Positions 1 to 4,911 of a stretch of DNA of 30,194 nt are shown piece by piece. The DNA comes from a virus. Made by a program: the position numbers and the translations under genes. How positions within the stretch are numbered: position 1 is the stretch's first letter; every line of letters starts with the position of its first letter. The stretch spans positions 1 to 30,194 of the IMG/VR virus record IMGVR_UViG_3300044646_002195; one strand, given 5' to 3'. A model generated the notes under the pieces. The model was not told the origin of the DNA. It worked only from the letters and a program-made list of their open reading frames with translations, and did no database searches.

Positions 1-93
1 GTCGGGATCGGCGGGGATGTGCTTGGCTGATGGACGCCACTCCTCCAAGGGTTTGTTGTTCAGGGTGGCGATGTCGTTTCTTTCTATTGTCAT
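1..93 (-). CDS. 5' end of a leftward gene, cut by the window edge
   Basis: Thirty-one codons are visible from an ATG at 93, starting M-T-I-E-R-N-D-I-A-T-L-N and running off the left edge with no stop. The stretch ...L-E-E-W-R-P-S-A-K-H-I-P-A-D-P-D looks like ordinary protein. The leader has a weak AAAGG and ends in AACCT directly before ATG, like several other leaders in this window. The family cannot be recognised from so little. It continues the leftward string of small genes. Confidence 0.5.
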   Translation of the reverse strand, partial: MTIERNDIATLNNKPLEEWRPSAKHIPADPD

Positions 94-199
94 AGGTTGC
101 TTTACCTTTAGGTGCTTTGATTCCCTAGGGAGGTGACAGAGTTACGCCTTGTAACTCCGATCCCTATGGGAACTTGCAGTTGCACCCGACCGCAAGCTG

Positions 200-230
200 C
201 CGCTCCCTGTTAGCGGATAACAGGAAGCGG
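200..230. repeat. Dyad hairpin copy 1 (CCTGTTA / TAACAGG)
   Basis: The arms CCGCT-c-CCTGTTA and TAACAGG-a-AGCGG are exact complements around a 5-nt loop, GCGGA. It lies between the stop of the small gene at 247 and the start of the gene at 93. On the leftward strand it follows a stop codon, as a terminator would, but no U-tract follows. Related copies lie at 823-855 and 1285-1303. Just left of it AGTTAC/GTAACT (near 140-155) forms another short dyad. Confidence 0.75.
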
Positions 231-246
231 GGTGCTTGCGTTCAGG

Positions 247-330
247 TCAGAACCAGAACAGGGCGAGCAACGCCCCGATGCCGACGACCAGTCCGGCAAA
301 GTCAGCGATGAGAATAAGTAGGTTTTTCAT
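247..330 (-). CDS. 27-residue single-pass membrane peptide
   Basis: The peptide begins M-K-N-L-L-I-L-I-A-D-F-A-G and is almost wholly hydrophobic (L, I, V, G, A, F), with one Asp at position 10, ending F-W-F. This fits a single transmembrane helix. A good Shine-Dalgarno sequence (AGAAAGG) sits about 6 nt before the ATG at 330, which decides the start over longer in-frame readings. It overlaps the 3' end of the 58-residue gene at 302-478 in another frame. Function unknown; small phage membrane peptides can be holin-like, superinfection-exclusion or regulatory proteins. Its reality rests on the ribosome site and composition. Confidence 0.5.
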   Translation of the reverse strand: MKNLLILIADFAGLVVGIGALLALFWF

Positions 331-478
331 AATAGCCTTTCTTGTTGAAGATTTCCTCAATGAGTCGATAAGCCTCGGCCTTGGTTTGCGGAGTGCGGGA
401 GACTCCGAGCTTGCGAAGCGTCTCGATCTGTCGATGGGTCGGCAGGGTCTCACGCCATGTAGGAGGTAATAAGTTCAT
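302..478 (-). CDS. Small hypothetical protein, 58 residues
   Basis: An ATG at 478 opens M-N-L-L-P-P-T-W-R-E-T-L-P-T-H-R-Q and the frame closes with TGA at 302. The central part (P-T-H-R-Q-I-E-T-L-R-K-L-G-V, then T-K-A-E-A-Y-R-L-I-E-E-I) resembles the short helical motif 'T-x-x-Q-x-x-x-L-x-x-L-G ... T-K-x-E-A-x-x-L-I' often found at the ends of phage and bacterial DNA-metabolism proteins; that link is from memory. Ten nucleotides separate it from the upstream gene, whose TAA stop is followed at once by another TAA (GTGTAATAA), a partial copy of the recurrent leader motif. Its 3' end overlaps the membrane peptide gene. Function unknown. Confidence 0.65.
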   Translation of the reverse strand: MNLLPPTWRETLPTHRQIETLRKLGVSRTPQTKAEAYRLIEEIFNKKGYYEKPTYSHR

Positions 479-487
479 GTGGATTTA

Positions 488-730
488 TTACACCAAGGCC
501 AAGGTTGAGAACGGCTGGAAGGTGAGCCTGTCCGATGCGGGCTGGCTTGGCTTGTCGCCACGCAGATCGACGGGGATGGCGTTGATGTTGCACGGCCTGC
601 GGCGCGAGCCGTGGTTGATGTCAACGCCTTCATGCTTGAGGGAGTTCAAGTCGGCGATGTCGTGAGCCGCCATGTAATTGCGGATGAAGCGATGGCTGGC
701 GTTCTCGTTACGGATGATGATGTCTTTCAT
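488..730 (-). CDS. Hypothetical protein, 80 residues
   Basis: Begins M-K-D-I-I-I-R-N-E-N-A-S-H-R-F at 730 and ends ...P-F-S-T-L-A-L-V. The composition is normal and soluble, with no motif I recognise. The leader ends TTAAATAAC directly before ATG. It is the first gene of a unit with the 58-residue gene and lies just downstream, in leftward sense, of hairpin copy 2 at 823-855. It could be an early host-takeover or regulatory protein by position only. Confidence 0.55.
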   Translation of the reverse strand: MKDIIIRNENASHRFIRNYMAAHDIADLNSLKHEGVDINHGSRRRPCNINAIPVDLRGDKPSQPASDRLTFQPFSTLALV

Positions 731-822
731 GTTATTTAATACCTGAAGTCCCCTAGGTTTAATTGCCCAAAGAGTTAGGGGAGCCTTGGCTCTTTGGTTC
801 TGTGCTTCTTTGCGACAGACTG

Positions 823-855
823 CCGCCTCCCTGTTAGCGAATAACAGAGAGGCGG
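823..855. repeat. Dyad hairpin copy 2 (CTGTTA / TAACAG)
   Basis: CCGCCTC-c-CTGTTA pairs with TAACAG-a-GAGGCGG around the loop GCGAA. It follows the stop at 869 of the leftward 130-residue gene and precedes the gene starting at 730. It shares the flank CTGCCGC and the trailing GCGG-N-GTG with copy 1. A further dyad, CCAAAGAG/CTCTTTGG, lies just left (about 768-797). No U-tract follows on either strand. Confidence 0.75.
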
Positions 856-868
856 AGTGTCTATCGGA

Positions 869-1261
869 TTAGAGAGCCTTGACGATGGCGAGGAGGGCTT
901 TGCGCTGCTCGGCCTTGTCGATCAGGTTGTTCCGCTTGAGCGTGTCGAGGACAGCACTCTTGAGCTTGGCGGGCAGCTTGTAAGGCGTGGCCTTGGGTGA
1001 GTTGCCTGCTTTCTTGCGAGCGGCGAACAGGGCTTGCCGTGCGGCGTTCCAGCGAATGTGGAACAACGCGGTCTGCTCGCCGTAGAGTTCCGCCATGGTT
1101 TCCTTGACGAACTCCGTGATGGCTTTCTCCTCGTGTCCGGCCTTGCTTGCTTCGGCGTGGAGCTTGCGAACGAGTCCGGCGATGGTGTCGCTAGTCTTTG
1201 CGTCAGCTTTGCAAGCGGCGATGAGGGCTTTGGATGCTTCGAGTGTTTTGATGGCTTTCAT
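869..1261 (-). CDS. Hypothetical alpha-helical protein, 130 residues
   Basis: Starts M-K-A-I-K-T-L-E-A-S-K-A-L-I at 1261 and ends A-L-L-A-I-V-K-A-L. It is rich in Ala, Lys and Glu and predicted by eye to be almost wholly helical, with a basic stretch near residues 81-97 (A-A-R-K-K-A-G-N...Y-K-L-P-A-K-L-K). No catalytic motif is visible. It is the first gene of the leftward unit that reads out of the 1.26-2.35 kb control region, with hairpins on both sides. A DNA-binding or structural role is possible from its charge; nothing more can be said. Confidence 0.7.
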   Translation of the reverse strand: MKAIKTLEASKALIAACKADAKTSDTIAGLVRKLHAEASKAGHEEKAITEFVKETMAELYGEQTALFHIRWNAARQALFAARKKAGNSPKATPYKLPAKLKSAVLDTLKRNNLIDKAEQRKALLAIVKAL

Positions 1262-1284
1262 TTTATTGTGTCTTTCTTTTGATG

Positions 1285-1303
1285 CCTGTTAGTGACTAAC
1301 AGG
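1285..1303. repeat. Dyad hairpin copy 3 (CCTGTTA / TAACAGG)
   Basis: Perfect 7-bp arms CCTGTTA and TAACAGG with a 5-nt loop GTGAC, 24 nt before the ATG at 1261 in leftward sense. Copies 1 and 2 lie after stop codons; this one lies in a leader, so a regulatory or processing role fits all three better than pure termination. Confidence 0.7.
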
Positions 1304-1316
1304 ACTTTTGTTTATT

Positions 1317-1376
1317 GAAGGAATGAAGCGGTTGTGGCGGTGTCGCCAATCGGCGACCGCTTCCGTTCTTTCCTTC
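1317..1376. other. Long imperfect hairpin in the leftward leader
   Basis: GAAGGAA (1317-1323) pairs with TTCCTTC (1370-1376), GAAGCGGT (1325-1332) pairs with ACCGCTTC (1356-1363), and a smaller GGCG/CGCC stem lies inside. The result is a stem of about 60 nt with an asymmetric bulge. It would be transcribed from the leftward promoter at 1644-1672 ahead of the 869-1261 gene. It may be a structured leader, attenuator or small RNA; no known riboswitch was recognised. Confidence 0.5.
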
Positions 1377-1503
1377 ACTGATTCATTGCGCCAATGTCGT
1401 TTTCCCCTAGTGAAGGGGGGATGCTTGGAATTGCGTTTCATTCTCATTTCGCCGAAACATCCAAGGCCACTTTGCTATTTTCGCCTTTTTCGCCCGTTTC
1501 CGG

Positions 1504-1542
1504 CATGGATACACTAGGACAAAGCGGGACAAGGAATCCATG
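1504..1542. promoter_or_regulatory. Paired TTGTCCY operator inside a 7-bp dyad
   Basis: AGGACAA (1516-1522) and GGGACAA (1526-1532) are direct half-sites with a 10-nt period, one helical turn. They are enclosed by CATGGAT (1504-1510) and its complement ATCCATG (1536-1542). The same heptamer, read as TTGTCCY, recurs six times in the integrase/terminase divergent region (15421-15667), so a shared regulator is likely. Confidence 0.55.
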
Positions 1543-1572
1543 AACCATTGATTATCAACGACTTACGCAGAT

Positions 1573-1581
1573 TTATCCACG
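1573..1581 (+). promoter_or_regulatory. Near-consensus DnaA box
   Basis: TTATCCACG differs from the TTATCCACA consensus only at the last base. It lies left of an A/T-rich stretch and the G-rich repeats. A single box is weak evidence for an origin. Confidence 0.3.
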
Positions 1582-1643
1582 GGTCAAAAGCCCGCACCCA
1601 CCACCCACCCCACCAGAGTCCCTCCCTATCAGCCGCAGTGCAT

Positions 1644-1672
1644 ATAATACTATCTTATATGAAGGCTTACAA
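1644..1672 (-). promoter_or_regulatory. Leftward sigma70-like promoter
   Basis: On the minus strand TTGTAA (1672-1667) and TATTAT (1649-1644) are separated by exactly 17 nt. Transcription would run left through the operator, the long hairpin and dyad copy 3 into the gene at 869-1261, giving a leader of about 380 nt. The operator pair at 1516-1532 lies about 110 nt downstream of the -10. Confidence 0.5.
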
Positions 1673-1894
1673 AAATTTTTTGTTATTTTAAGCGTTATTA
1701 ACTTTTTAGGCGATTTAGGGAGCCCCTAGGGAAGATAAAAAGCTCAAGCGCAAGCGCGAACGGCCCGAAAGCTAGAAAACTTAGCCGGAGGCTCTACGAT
1801 AGGAGGGCTTTACTGCGAAGGCTGCGGAGCGCCTGCGAAAGTCTCAAAATTTTCGACTGGAAGAGGGGCTCCGATAGGGCAAAAACACCTCAAC

Positions 1895-2214
1895 GGGGGG
1901 TTTAGAAACAAAAGGGGGGTTTAAGGGGGTTTAGGTTTTTGCTAAACCCCCCGAGTTAAGCCTATACACGATAACGCTTTTACTGCCTTTGGGGGGTTTA
2001 GGGGGGAGTAGTATATTCTTTTTTAGAGAAAAAATATAATATAGGAAGGGCTATGTCCCATACCTTCCCCAAAAAGACCCCCCAGTCGATTCCGCCCCCC
2101 TAAACCCCCAAACCCCCCTCGTTTTTTGTAACGACTTCGTCGGGAACTGCTTCTAATGCGTAAAAACCGGGGGGTTTGGGTTTTGCTAAACCCCCCATTC
2201 GGGCTAAACCCCCC
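1895..2214. repeat. G5-6TTTA / TAAAC5-6 repeat cluster, telomere-like, in both orientations
   Basis: Runs of 5-6 G followed by TTT(A) occur at about 1895, 1914, 1925, 1991 and 2169, with a further G6 run at 2001; reverse copies (TAAACCCCC or AAACCCCCC) occur at about 1943, 2101, 2110, 2187 and 2205. The block 1895-1935 has four closely spaced G-runs, enough for an intramolecular G-quadruplex. Opposed copies form hairpins, for example 1925-1952 and 2169-2196 (9-bp arms). A/T-rich DNA lies between them (2012-2045). The unit resembles eukaryotic telomere units only in sequence. Roles could be iterons for a replication protein, a conformational switch, or a transcription barrier. Confidence 0.75.
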
Positions 2215-2222
2215 TCGAAACT

Positions 2223-2245
2223 AAAAAAGCGCCCCTCAAAGGCGC
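2223..2245 (-). terminator. Rho-independent terminator, leftward
   Basis: On the minus strand GCGCC and GGCGC pair around a 7-nt loop, followed by six T (2228-2223). It would end leftward transcripts from the seven-gene unit that stops at 2720, after they pass antisense through the lipoprotein gene. Confidence 0.55.
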
Positions 2246-2351
2246 AAAGAATCAAAGAAACAGTGCTACAATGCACGCCTATTCACGGTTCCGTTTAGGT
2301 GCGGAGGTTATTAAATTTGAACGGGGCCTCGGTTATGGTGTCTAACCCTCC

Positions 2352-2717
2352 ATGTCGCACCGCACTTTGCTACTCCTAATCACTCTTACAGCTTCTTCAT
2401 GCACCTATGCACCCCGAAACACGCAAATCGAACAGACCTTCTCCGCGAGGATTATGGCTATCGGTGTTTCAGACAAGGGCGGCATAACTTCCACGACCCA
2501 CGAAGGAGATGATGCCGAAGTTGCTCCTGTCGTAGCCCCAGTTAGCCGAGGATTTGGACTTGGCTCAACCTACGAAGAAGTTGTAGCCCTCCAGGGGCCT
2601 CCCTCTATGCTTTTGTCGGACTTCGTGTATTTCGATCTTTCAAGTGTCAGATTTAGAGGGGGGCGGGTTGTCTCTTGGTATGACAGTGGGAACCTGAAAT
2701 TAAGGGGGAAGCGGTAA
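2352..2717 (+). CDS. Lipoprotein with a 'G-S-T-x-E-E-V' C-terminal domain, possible moron
   Basis: The N-terminus (M-S-H-R-T-L-L-L-L-I-T-L-T-A-S-S-C) is a lipoprotein signal with the lipid-anchored Cys at residue 17. From about residue 68 the pattern F-G-L-G-S-T-Y-E-E-V-V-A-L-Q-G-P-P-S, then V-Y-F-D-L-S-S-V-R-F-R-G-G-R-V-V-S-W and L-K-L-R matches a short domain common in bacterial exported proteins (G-S-T-x-x-E-V-x-x-x-Q-G-x-P ... V-x-F-x-x-G-R-V). It lies alone on the plus strand among leftward early genes, with its own leader (CTAACCCTCC before ATG, close to the leader of the polymerase gene). That placement is typical of a lysogenic-conversion gene acting at the host envelope; the function is inferred from position. 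Confidence 0.7.
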   Translation: MSHRTLLLLITLTASSCTYAPRNTQIEQTFSARIMAIGVSDKGGITSTTHEGDDAEVAPVVAPVSRGFGLGSTYEEVVALQGPPSMLLSDFVYFDLSSVRFRGGRVVSWYDSGNLKLRGKR

Positions 2718-2719
2718 GG

Positions 2720-3259
2720 TTATTCGCAACTCCACCACTCGGTCTGAACCCTGAGTCGAGGAACCACACCAGCGGTGAACGACCGATCCTCGAATACGAC
2801 CTTGTTGGTCGGCTGGATCGTGAGTCGTCCGTTGTCGAGTTCGAGGAACATGAACTCCTTGTTTTGTTCTGGGGCTTCCGAGAATCCGTCGTTCATGGGG
2901 GCAACGGTAAAAAGGTAGGACGCGGGGAAGGAATCGTTGCCGATGAGAGCCAGGCATCGAAGGCCGCGGAGGTAAGTGTATTCGTGGATCGCCCAGTCGT
3001 TGCCATAGCAGTCCCAGAGTTGGGCGTCCTCCTCGCTCCATAGGGGCTCGGGGTCTTTGGAAAAAGCGACCGCGTGCGGGGGCAGGTTGCGGTAAACGGC
3101 TCCGCATTCGAGCATGACATTCAGGCCCCAGACGCGCCCTGGGATCGACACCAGGCCAAACCACACCCCAGGGACAAAGCCACAGGGAGTTTCGTGCGTA
3201 TAATTCGAGTCCACCTCGATGTAGAGGTGCTTGGGGAGACTCCCGATCCTGGTGTTCAT
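2720..3259 (-). CDS. Conserved-looking hypothetical protein, 179 residues
   Basis: The ATG at 3259 overlaps the TGA of the upstream zinc-ribbon gene (ATGA), which selects M-N-T-R-I-G-S-L-P over a start 23 codons upstream. The protein is rich in aromatic residues (W-F-G-L-V-S, L-W-D-C-Y-G-N-D-W-A-I-H-E-Y-T-Y) and has a beta-rich look in its second half (Y-L-F-T-V-A-P-M ... F-M-F-L-E-L-D-N-G-R-L). No catalytic motif is recognised. It is the last gene of the seven-gene coupled unit 4771-2720. Its tail lies only 2 nt from the end of the opposite-strand lipoprotein gene, so the two converge. Confidence 0.75.
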   Translation of the reverse strand: MNTRIGSLPKHLYIEVDSNYTHETPCGFVPGVWFGLVSIPGRVWGLNVMLECGAVYRNLPPHAVAFSKDPEPLWSEEDAQLWDCYGNDWAIHEYTYLRGLRCLALIGNDSFPASYLFTVAPMNDGFSEAPEQNKEFMFLELDNGRLTIQPTNKVVFEDRSFTAGVVPRLRVQTEWWSCE

Positions 3260-3570
3260 AGTTCGCCTCGGATAATTTTTTCGTTGGTCTCTGTTTCGTC
3301 GAGCTTCTTCAAGATGCGTTTCAACCAATCATCGCTTGGCTCCTTGCAGGGGTCAGATTTTTTCGGCCCTGGGGCGTCCGACCTCTCGACTTTTGCCACG
3401 AGCAATCGGTTGTATTTCTGCGGGAAGGGCTCCACGAACTCGTAGGTTGTGAATCGTCCTTTGCACTTTTTGCAAAGCCTGCGGCGGTATCGTCGTTCCC
3501 CAACGGAGTCCCTCACGAGGCCGCTATCCATCACTTTTGATTCGGTTGTTTCGCAATGTGGGCAAGTCAT
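3256..3570 (-). CDS. NrdR-like zinc-ribbon protein without an ATP-cone
   Basis: M-T-C-P-H-C at the N-terminus and L-C-K-K-C-K-G-R-F-T-T-Y-E at about 32-44 give a four-Cys zinc ribbon with the R-R-Y-R-R-R-L-C and R-F-T-T-Y-E signatures of NrdR, including K-V-M-D-S-G. NrdR represses ribonucleotide reductase genes and is normally about 150 residues, with an ATP-cone after the ribbon. Here the 104-residue protein instead continues into a Lys/Asp/Glu-rich helical tail (L-K-R-I-L-K-K-L-D-E-T-E). It may bind NrdR boxes without nucleotide sensing, or be a repurposed DNA-binding ribbon. The start overlaps the upstream stop (ATGA at 3570-3567), and its own stop overlaps the next start. Confidence 0.75.
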   Translation of the reverse strand: MTCPHCETTESKVMDSGLVRDSVGERRYRRRLCKKCKGRFTTYEFVEPFPQKYNRLLVAKVERSDAPGPKKSDPCKEPSDDWLKRILKKLDETETNEKIIRGEL

Positions 3571-3761
3571 TTAAGAACAGGGCTGTATCCGTTTTTAAGT
3601 TGTTCTTCGATGGTCATGGAGGTCAGGTGCCAGTTTCCGCAGTCGTCGCAGTGGTAAGGCCAGAGTCGCTTACCGTCTACAACCCAAGCCTTTGCAGCCT
3701 GCCTTCGGGCTGTCGGGAGAGCGGCGTAGGTTTTTTTCTTCCTGCACCAAGGAGCCTTCAT
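3567..3761 (-). CDS. Small basic CxxC protein with a W-H-L-T motif, 64 residues
   Basis: Starts M-K-A-P-W-C-R-K-K-K at 3761, using the ATG that overlaps the upstream TGA; the longer frame reading to 3902 is the shadow of the next gene. The core K-R-L-W-P-Y-H-C-D-D-C-G-N-W-H-L-T-S (about 33-50) is a short Cys-x2-Cys knuckle of the type Y-x-C-x-x-C-x-x-W-H-L-T common in small phage and actinobacterial proteins of unknown function. The N-terminal half is basic (A-R-R-Q-A-A-K), as in nucleic-acid binders. Fifth gene of the coupled unit. Confidence 0.7.
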   Translation of the reverse strand: MKAPWCRKKKTYAALPTARRQAAKAWVVDGKRLWPYHCDDCGNWHLTSMTIEEQLKNGYSPVLK

Positions 3762-3931
3762 TTCTTGAACCAGTTTTTGAAGTGTCCAAAGTCTCGGGGT
3801 TCGGTGACTTCTGCGTTTTTGCCGCACACATCGCATTTGCCGTAGTGGAAAGTGGACACCAACTTTGCTTTTCCGCCGTGTTTTCGTCCGCATGGAACGC
3901 AAGACCAGTTTGGGTAGGGGGGCGTTTTCAT
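3758..3931 (-). CDS. Small zinc-finger protein with two CxxC pairs, 57 residues
   Basis: An ATG at 3931 opens M-K-T-P-P-Y-P-N-W-S-C-V-P-C-G-R-K-H-G-G; a second pair, K-C-D-V-C-G-K-N, follows at about 32-39 and then V-T-E-P-R-D-F-G. Two Cys-x2-Cys pairs 18 residues apart suggest a zinc ribbon; the phrase C-D-V-C-G-K-x-x-x-V-T-E-P-R-D-F-G is familiar from small phage proteins. Start and stop both share ATGA overlaps with the neighbours, strong support for a real gene despite its size. Nucleic-acid or protein binding is likely; the exact role is unknown. Confidence 0.75.
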   Translation of the reverse strand: MKTPPYPNWSCVPCGRKHGGKAKLVSTFHYGKCDVCGKNAEVTEPRDFGHFKNWFKK

Positions 3932-4035
3932 TCAGTTGACACCACCCAAATGATAATCGCCAGTGCAGCTACTCCTCCGATAGCTACAAAGAAAGTAAGG
4001 ATTTCCGCAAATATGGATACGATTTCGAGAATCAT
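3928..4035 (-). CDS. 35-residue membrane peptide
   Basis: M-I-L-E-I-V-S-I-F-A-E-I-L-T-F-F-V-A-I-G, continuing through Ala/Ile/Val to W-V-V-S-T-E. One long hydrophobic helix with Glu residues at 4 and 11 and an acidic end. The ATG at 4035 overlaps the upstream stop and its TGA overlaps the next ATG, which makes a chance frame unlikely. Function unknown; a regulator of a host membrane complex is conceivable. Confidence 0.65.
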   Translation of the reverse strand: MILEIVSIFAEILTFFVAIGGVAALAIIIWVVSTE

Positions 4036-4475
4036 TTCTTCCCCTCCTTTATCTTCTCCAGATCGGATCGCAGTTCGGAGACAACGCCGAATTCGTCGTT
4101 CTCCAAATCAATGTCAGCCAGAGCGATAGCCCGTTCTCCGATATAAATCAGTTCTTTGATTTCACGCTCCATCCTGTCAAGACGGTCATACCAAGAATCC
4201 GTAACTCGTTCCAAATTCTGAAAGTAGCTTAACGAATCAATGAACCTGTCAGCGTGATTTCGCTCGATCCATTGGTAAACCGACGAGAGTTCTTTTTGAG
4301 CGTTTTCTCGCTCAAGTAATAGAGTAACTTGATCGCGATGAAACTCTTCAGCGAGTTGCCGAGCCCCATCCCTCTCGCGTTCCAACTTCCTTGCAAAGTC
4401 TGCGAGCACGGTGGCGCAAGAGTGCTTTCCAAAAACTGGGTTGGCCTGGGCGTCTGTCTCCGGCGTGTCACTCAT
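4032..4475 (-). CDS. Phage coiled-coil protein of the 'MSDTPxTDA' type, 147 residues
   Basis: Opens M-S-D-T-P-E-T-D-A-Q-A-N and soon A-D-F-A-R-K-L-E-R-E-R-D-G-A-R-Q. This opening is very common among small phage proteins of unknown function. The remainder is a charged helix, likely coiled coil (E-R-E-N-A-Q-K-E-L ... R-M-E-R-E-I-K-E-L), ending K-I-K-E-G-K-K. Both ends overlap neighbours as ATGA. No enzymatic motif. Confidence 0.8.
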   Translation of the reverse strand: MSDTPETDAQANPVFGKHSCATVLADFARKLERERDGARQLAEEFHRDQVTLLLERENAQKELSSVYQWIERNHADRFIDSLSYFQNLERVTDSWYDRLDRMEREIKELIYIGERAIALADIDLENDEFGVVSELRSDLEKIKEGKK

Positions 4476-4771
4476 AGTGTGGCGGGCTGATCGAGGAACT
4501 CAATCGCCTCGGCGACGAGTTTTTTGGCGGTTGCACGCCCTATGCGCTGATAAACCCCGACGAGGGCCTCGTCTCCGGCCTCCAGAACGAATCGGGCCTT
4601 GTCGGCGTCTTCGAGTTCTTTGAGTTTGATGCCGTGGTTCTCGGCAAACCGGCGGATTCCGCAGGCGAGACGGGTCCAGTGGTTCCCGATGAGGCGTTTT
4701 TGGGATTGAATTTTCGCGTCGCGGAGCGACCAGGCGAGTTTGAGTAGTGTTTCGGTGTTGTCGGTTGTCAT
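4472..4771 (-). CDS. Hypothetical helical protein, 99 residues; first gene of a seven-gene unit
   Basis: The ATG at 4771 (M-T-T-D-N-T-E-T-L-L-K-L-A-W-S-L-R) is chosen because GTAATAACC lies 8 nt before it, as at other unit heads. The frame stays open upstream to a GTG at 4915 that would overlap the helicase stop as GTGA and give 147 residues, so a longer form is possible; the extra 48 residues look non-coding. The protein is helical and mixed-charge, with R-L-I-G-N-H-W-T-R-L-A-C-G-I-R-R-F-A in the middle. Family not recognised. Its stop overlaps the next start. Confidence 0.7.
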   Translation of the reverse strand: MTTDNTETLLKLAWSLRDAKIQSQKRLIGNHWTRLACGIRRFAENHGIKLKELEDADKARFVLEAGDEALVGVYQRIGRATAKKLVAEAIEFLDQPATL

Positions 4772-4779
4772 GGTTATGC

Positions 4780-4788
4780 GGTTATTAC
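4780..4788 (-). promoter_or_regulatory. GTAATAACC leader element
   Basis: GTAATAACC on the coding strand, 8 nt upstream of the ATG at 4771, with the spacer gcataacc supplying the second AACC. No good -35 box lies 16-18 nt upstream. Confidence 0.5.
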
Positions 4789-4911
4789 AGACATTGCTGG
4801 TTTGGATTTGTTCAAAGAAAATGCTGCCCGCTTCGTGAGGGCCGACTGTGGCGGGCGCACAGCCTGAAAGAACGGGGCCTAACCTATCCCCGTTTGGCCT
4901 TTTGGTAAGCG

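Larger units (their letters stand above)
1262..2351. other. Non-coding control region, candidate replication-origin or early-promoter region
   Basis: About 1.1 kb without a convincing gene. From left to right it holds dyad copy 3, a long hairpin, a paired TTGTCC-type operator, a near-consensus DnaA box, a leftward sigma70-like promoter next to an A/T-rich stretch (1640-1740), a G-rich repeat cluster, and a leftward terminator. The mix of an A/T-rich segment, one DnaA-like box and iterated repeats in both orientations is what a replication origin could look like, but no replication initiator binding site is identified. A 69-codon rightward frame at 1308-1517 has no good start signal and crosses the hairpin and operator, so it was left out. 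Confidence 0.5.

Noticed and set aside
1308-1517. 69-codon rightward frame in the control region
   Set aside because: No ribosome site, crosses the long hairpin and the operator, and has a non-protein-like composition.
1895-2214. CRISPR array
   Set aside because: Repeats are too short, irregular in spacing and in both orientations; no cas genes.
2700-3164. 154-codon minus-strand frame
   Set aside because: Shadow of the 179-residue gene, rich in Arg and Pro, and not coupled to neighbours.
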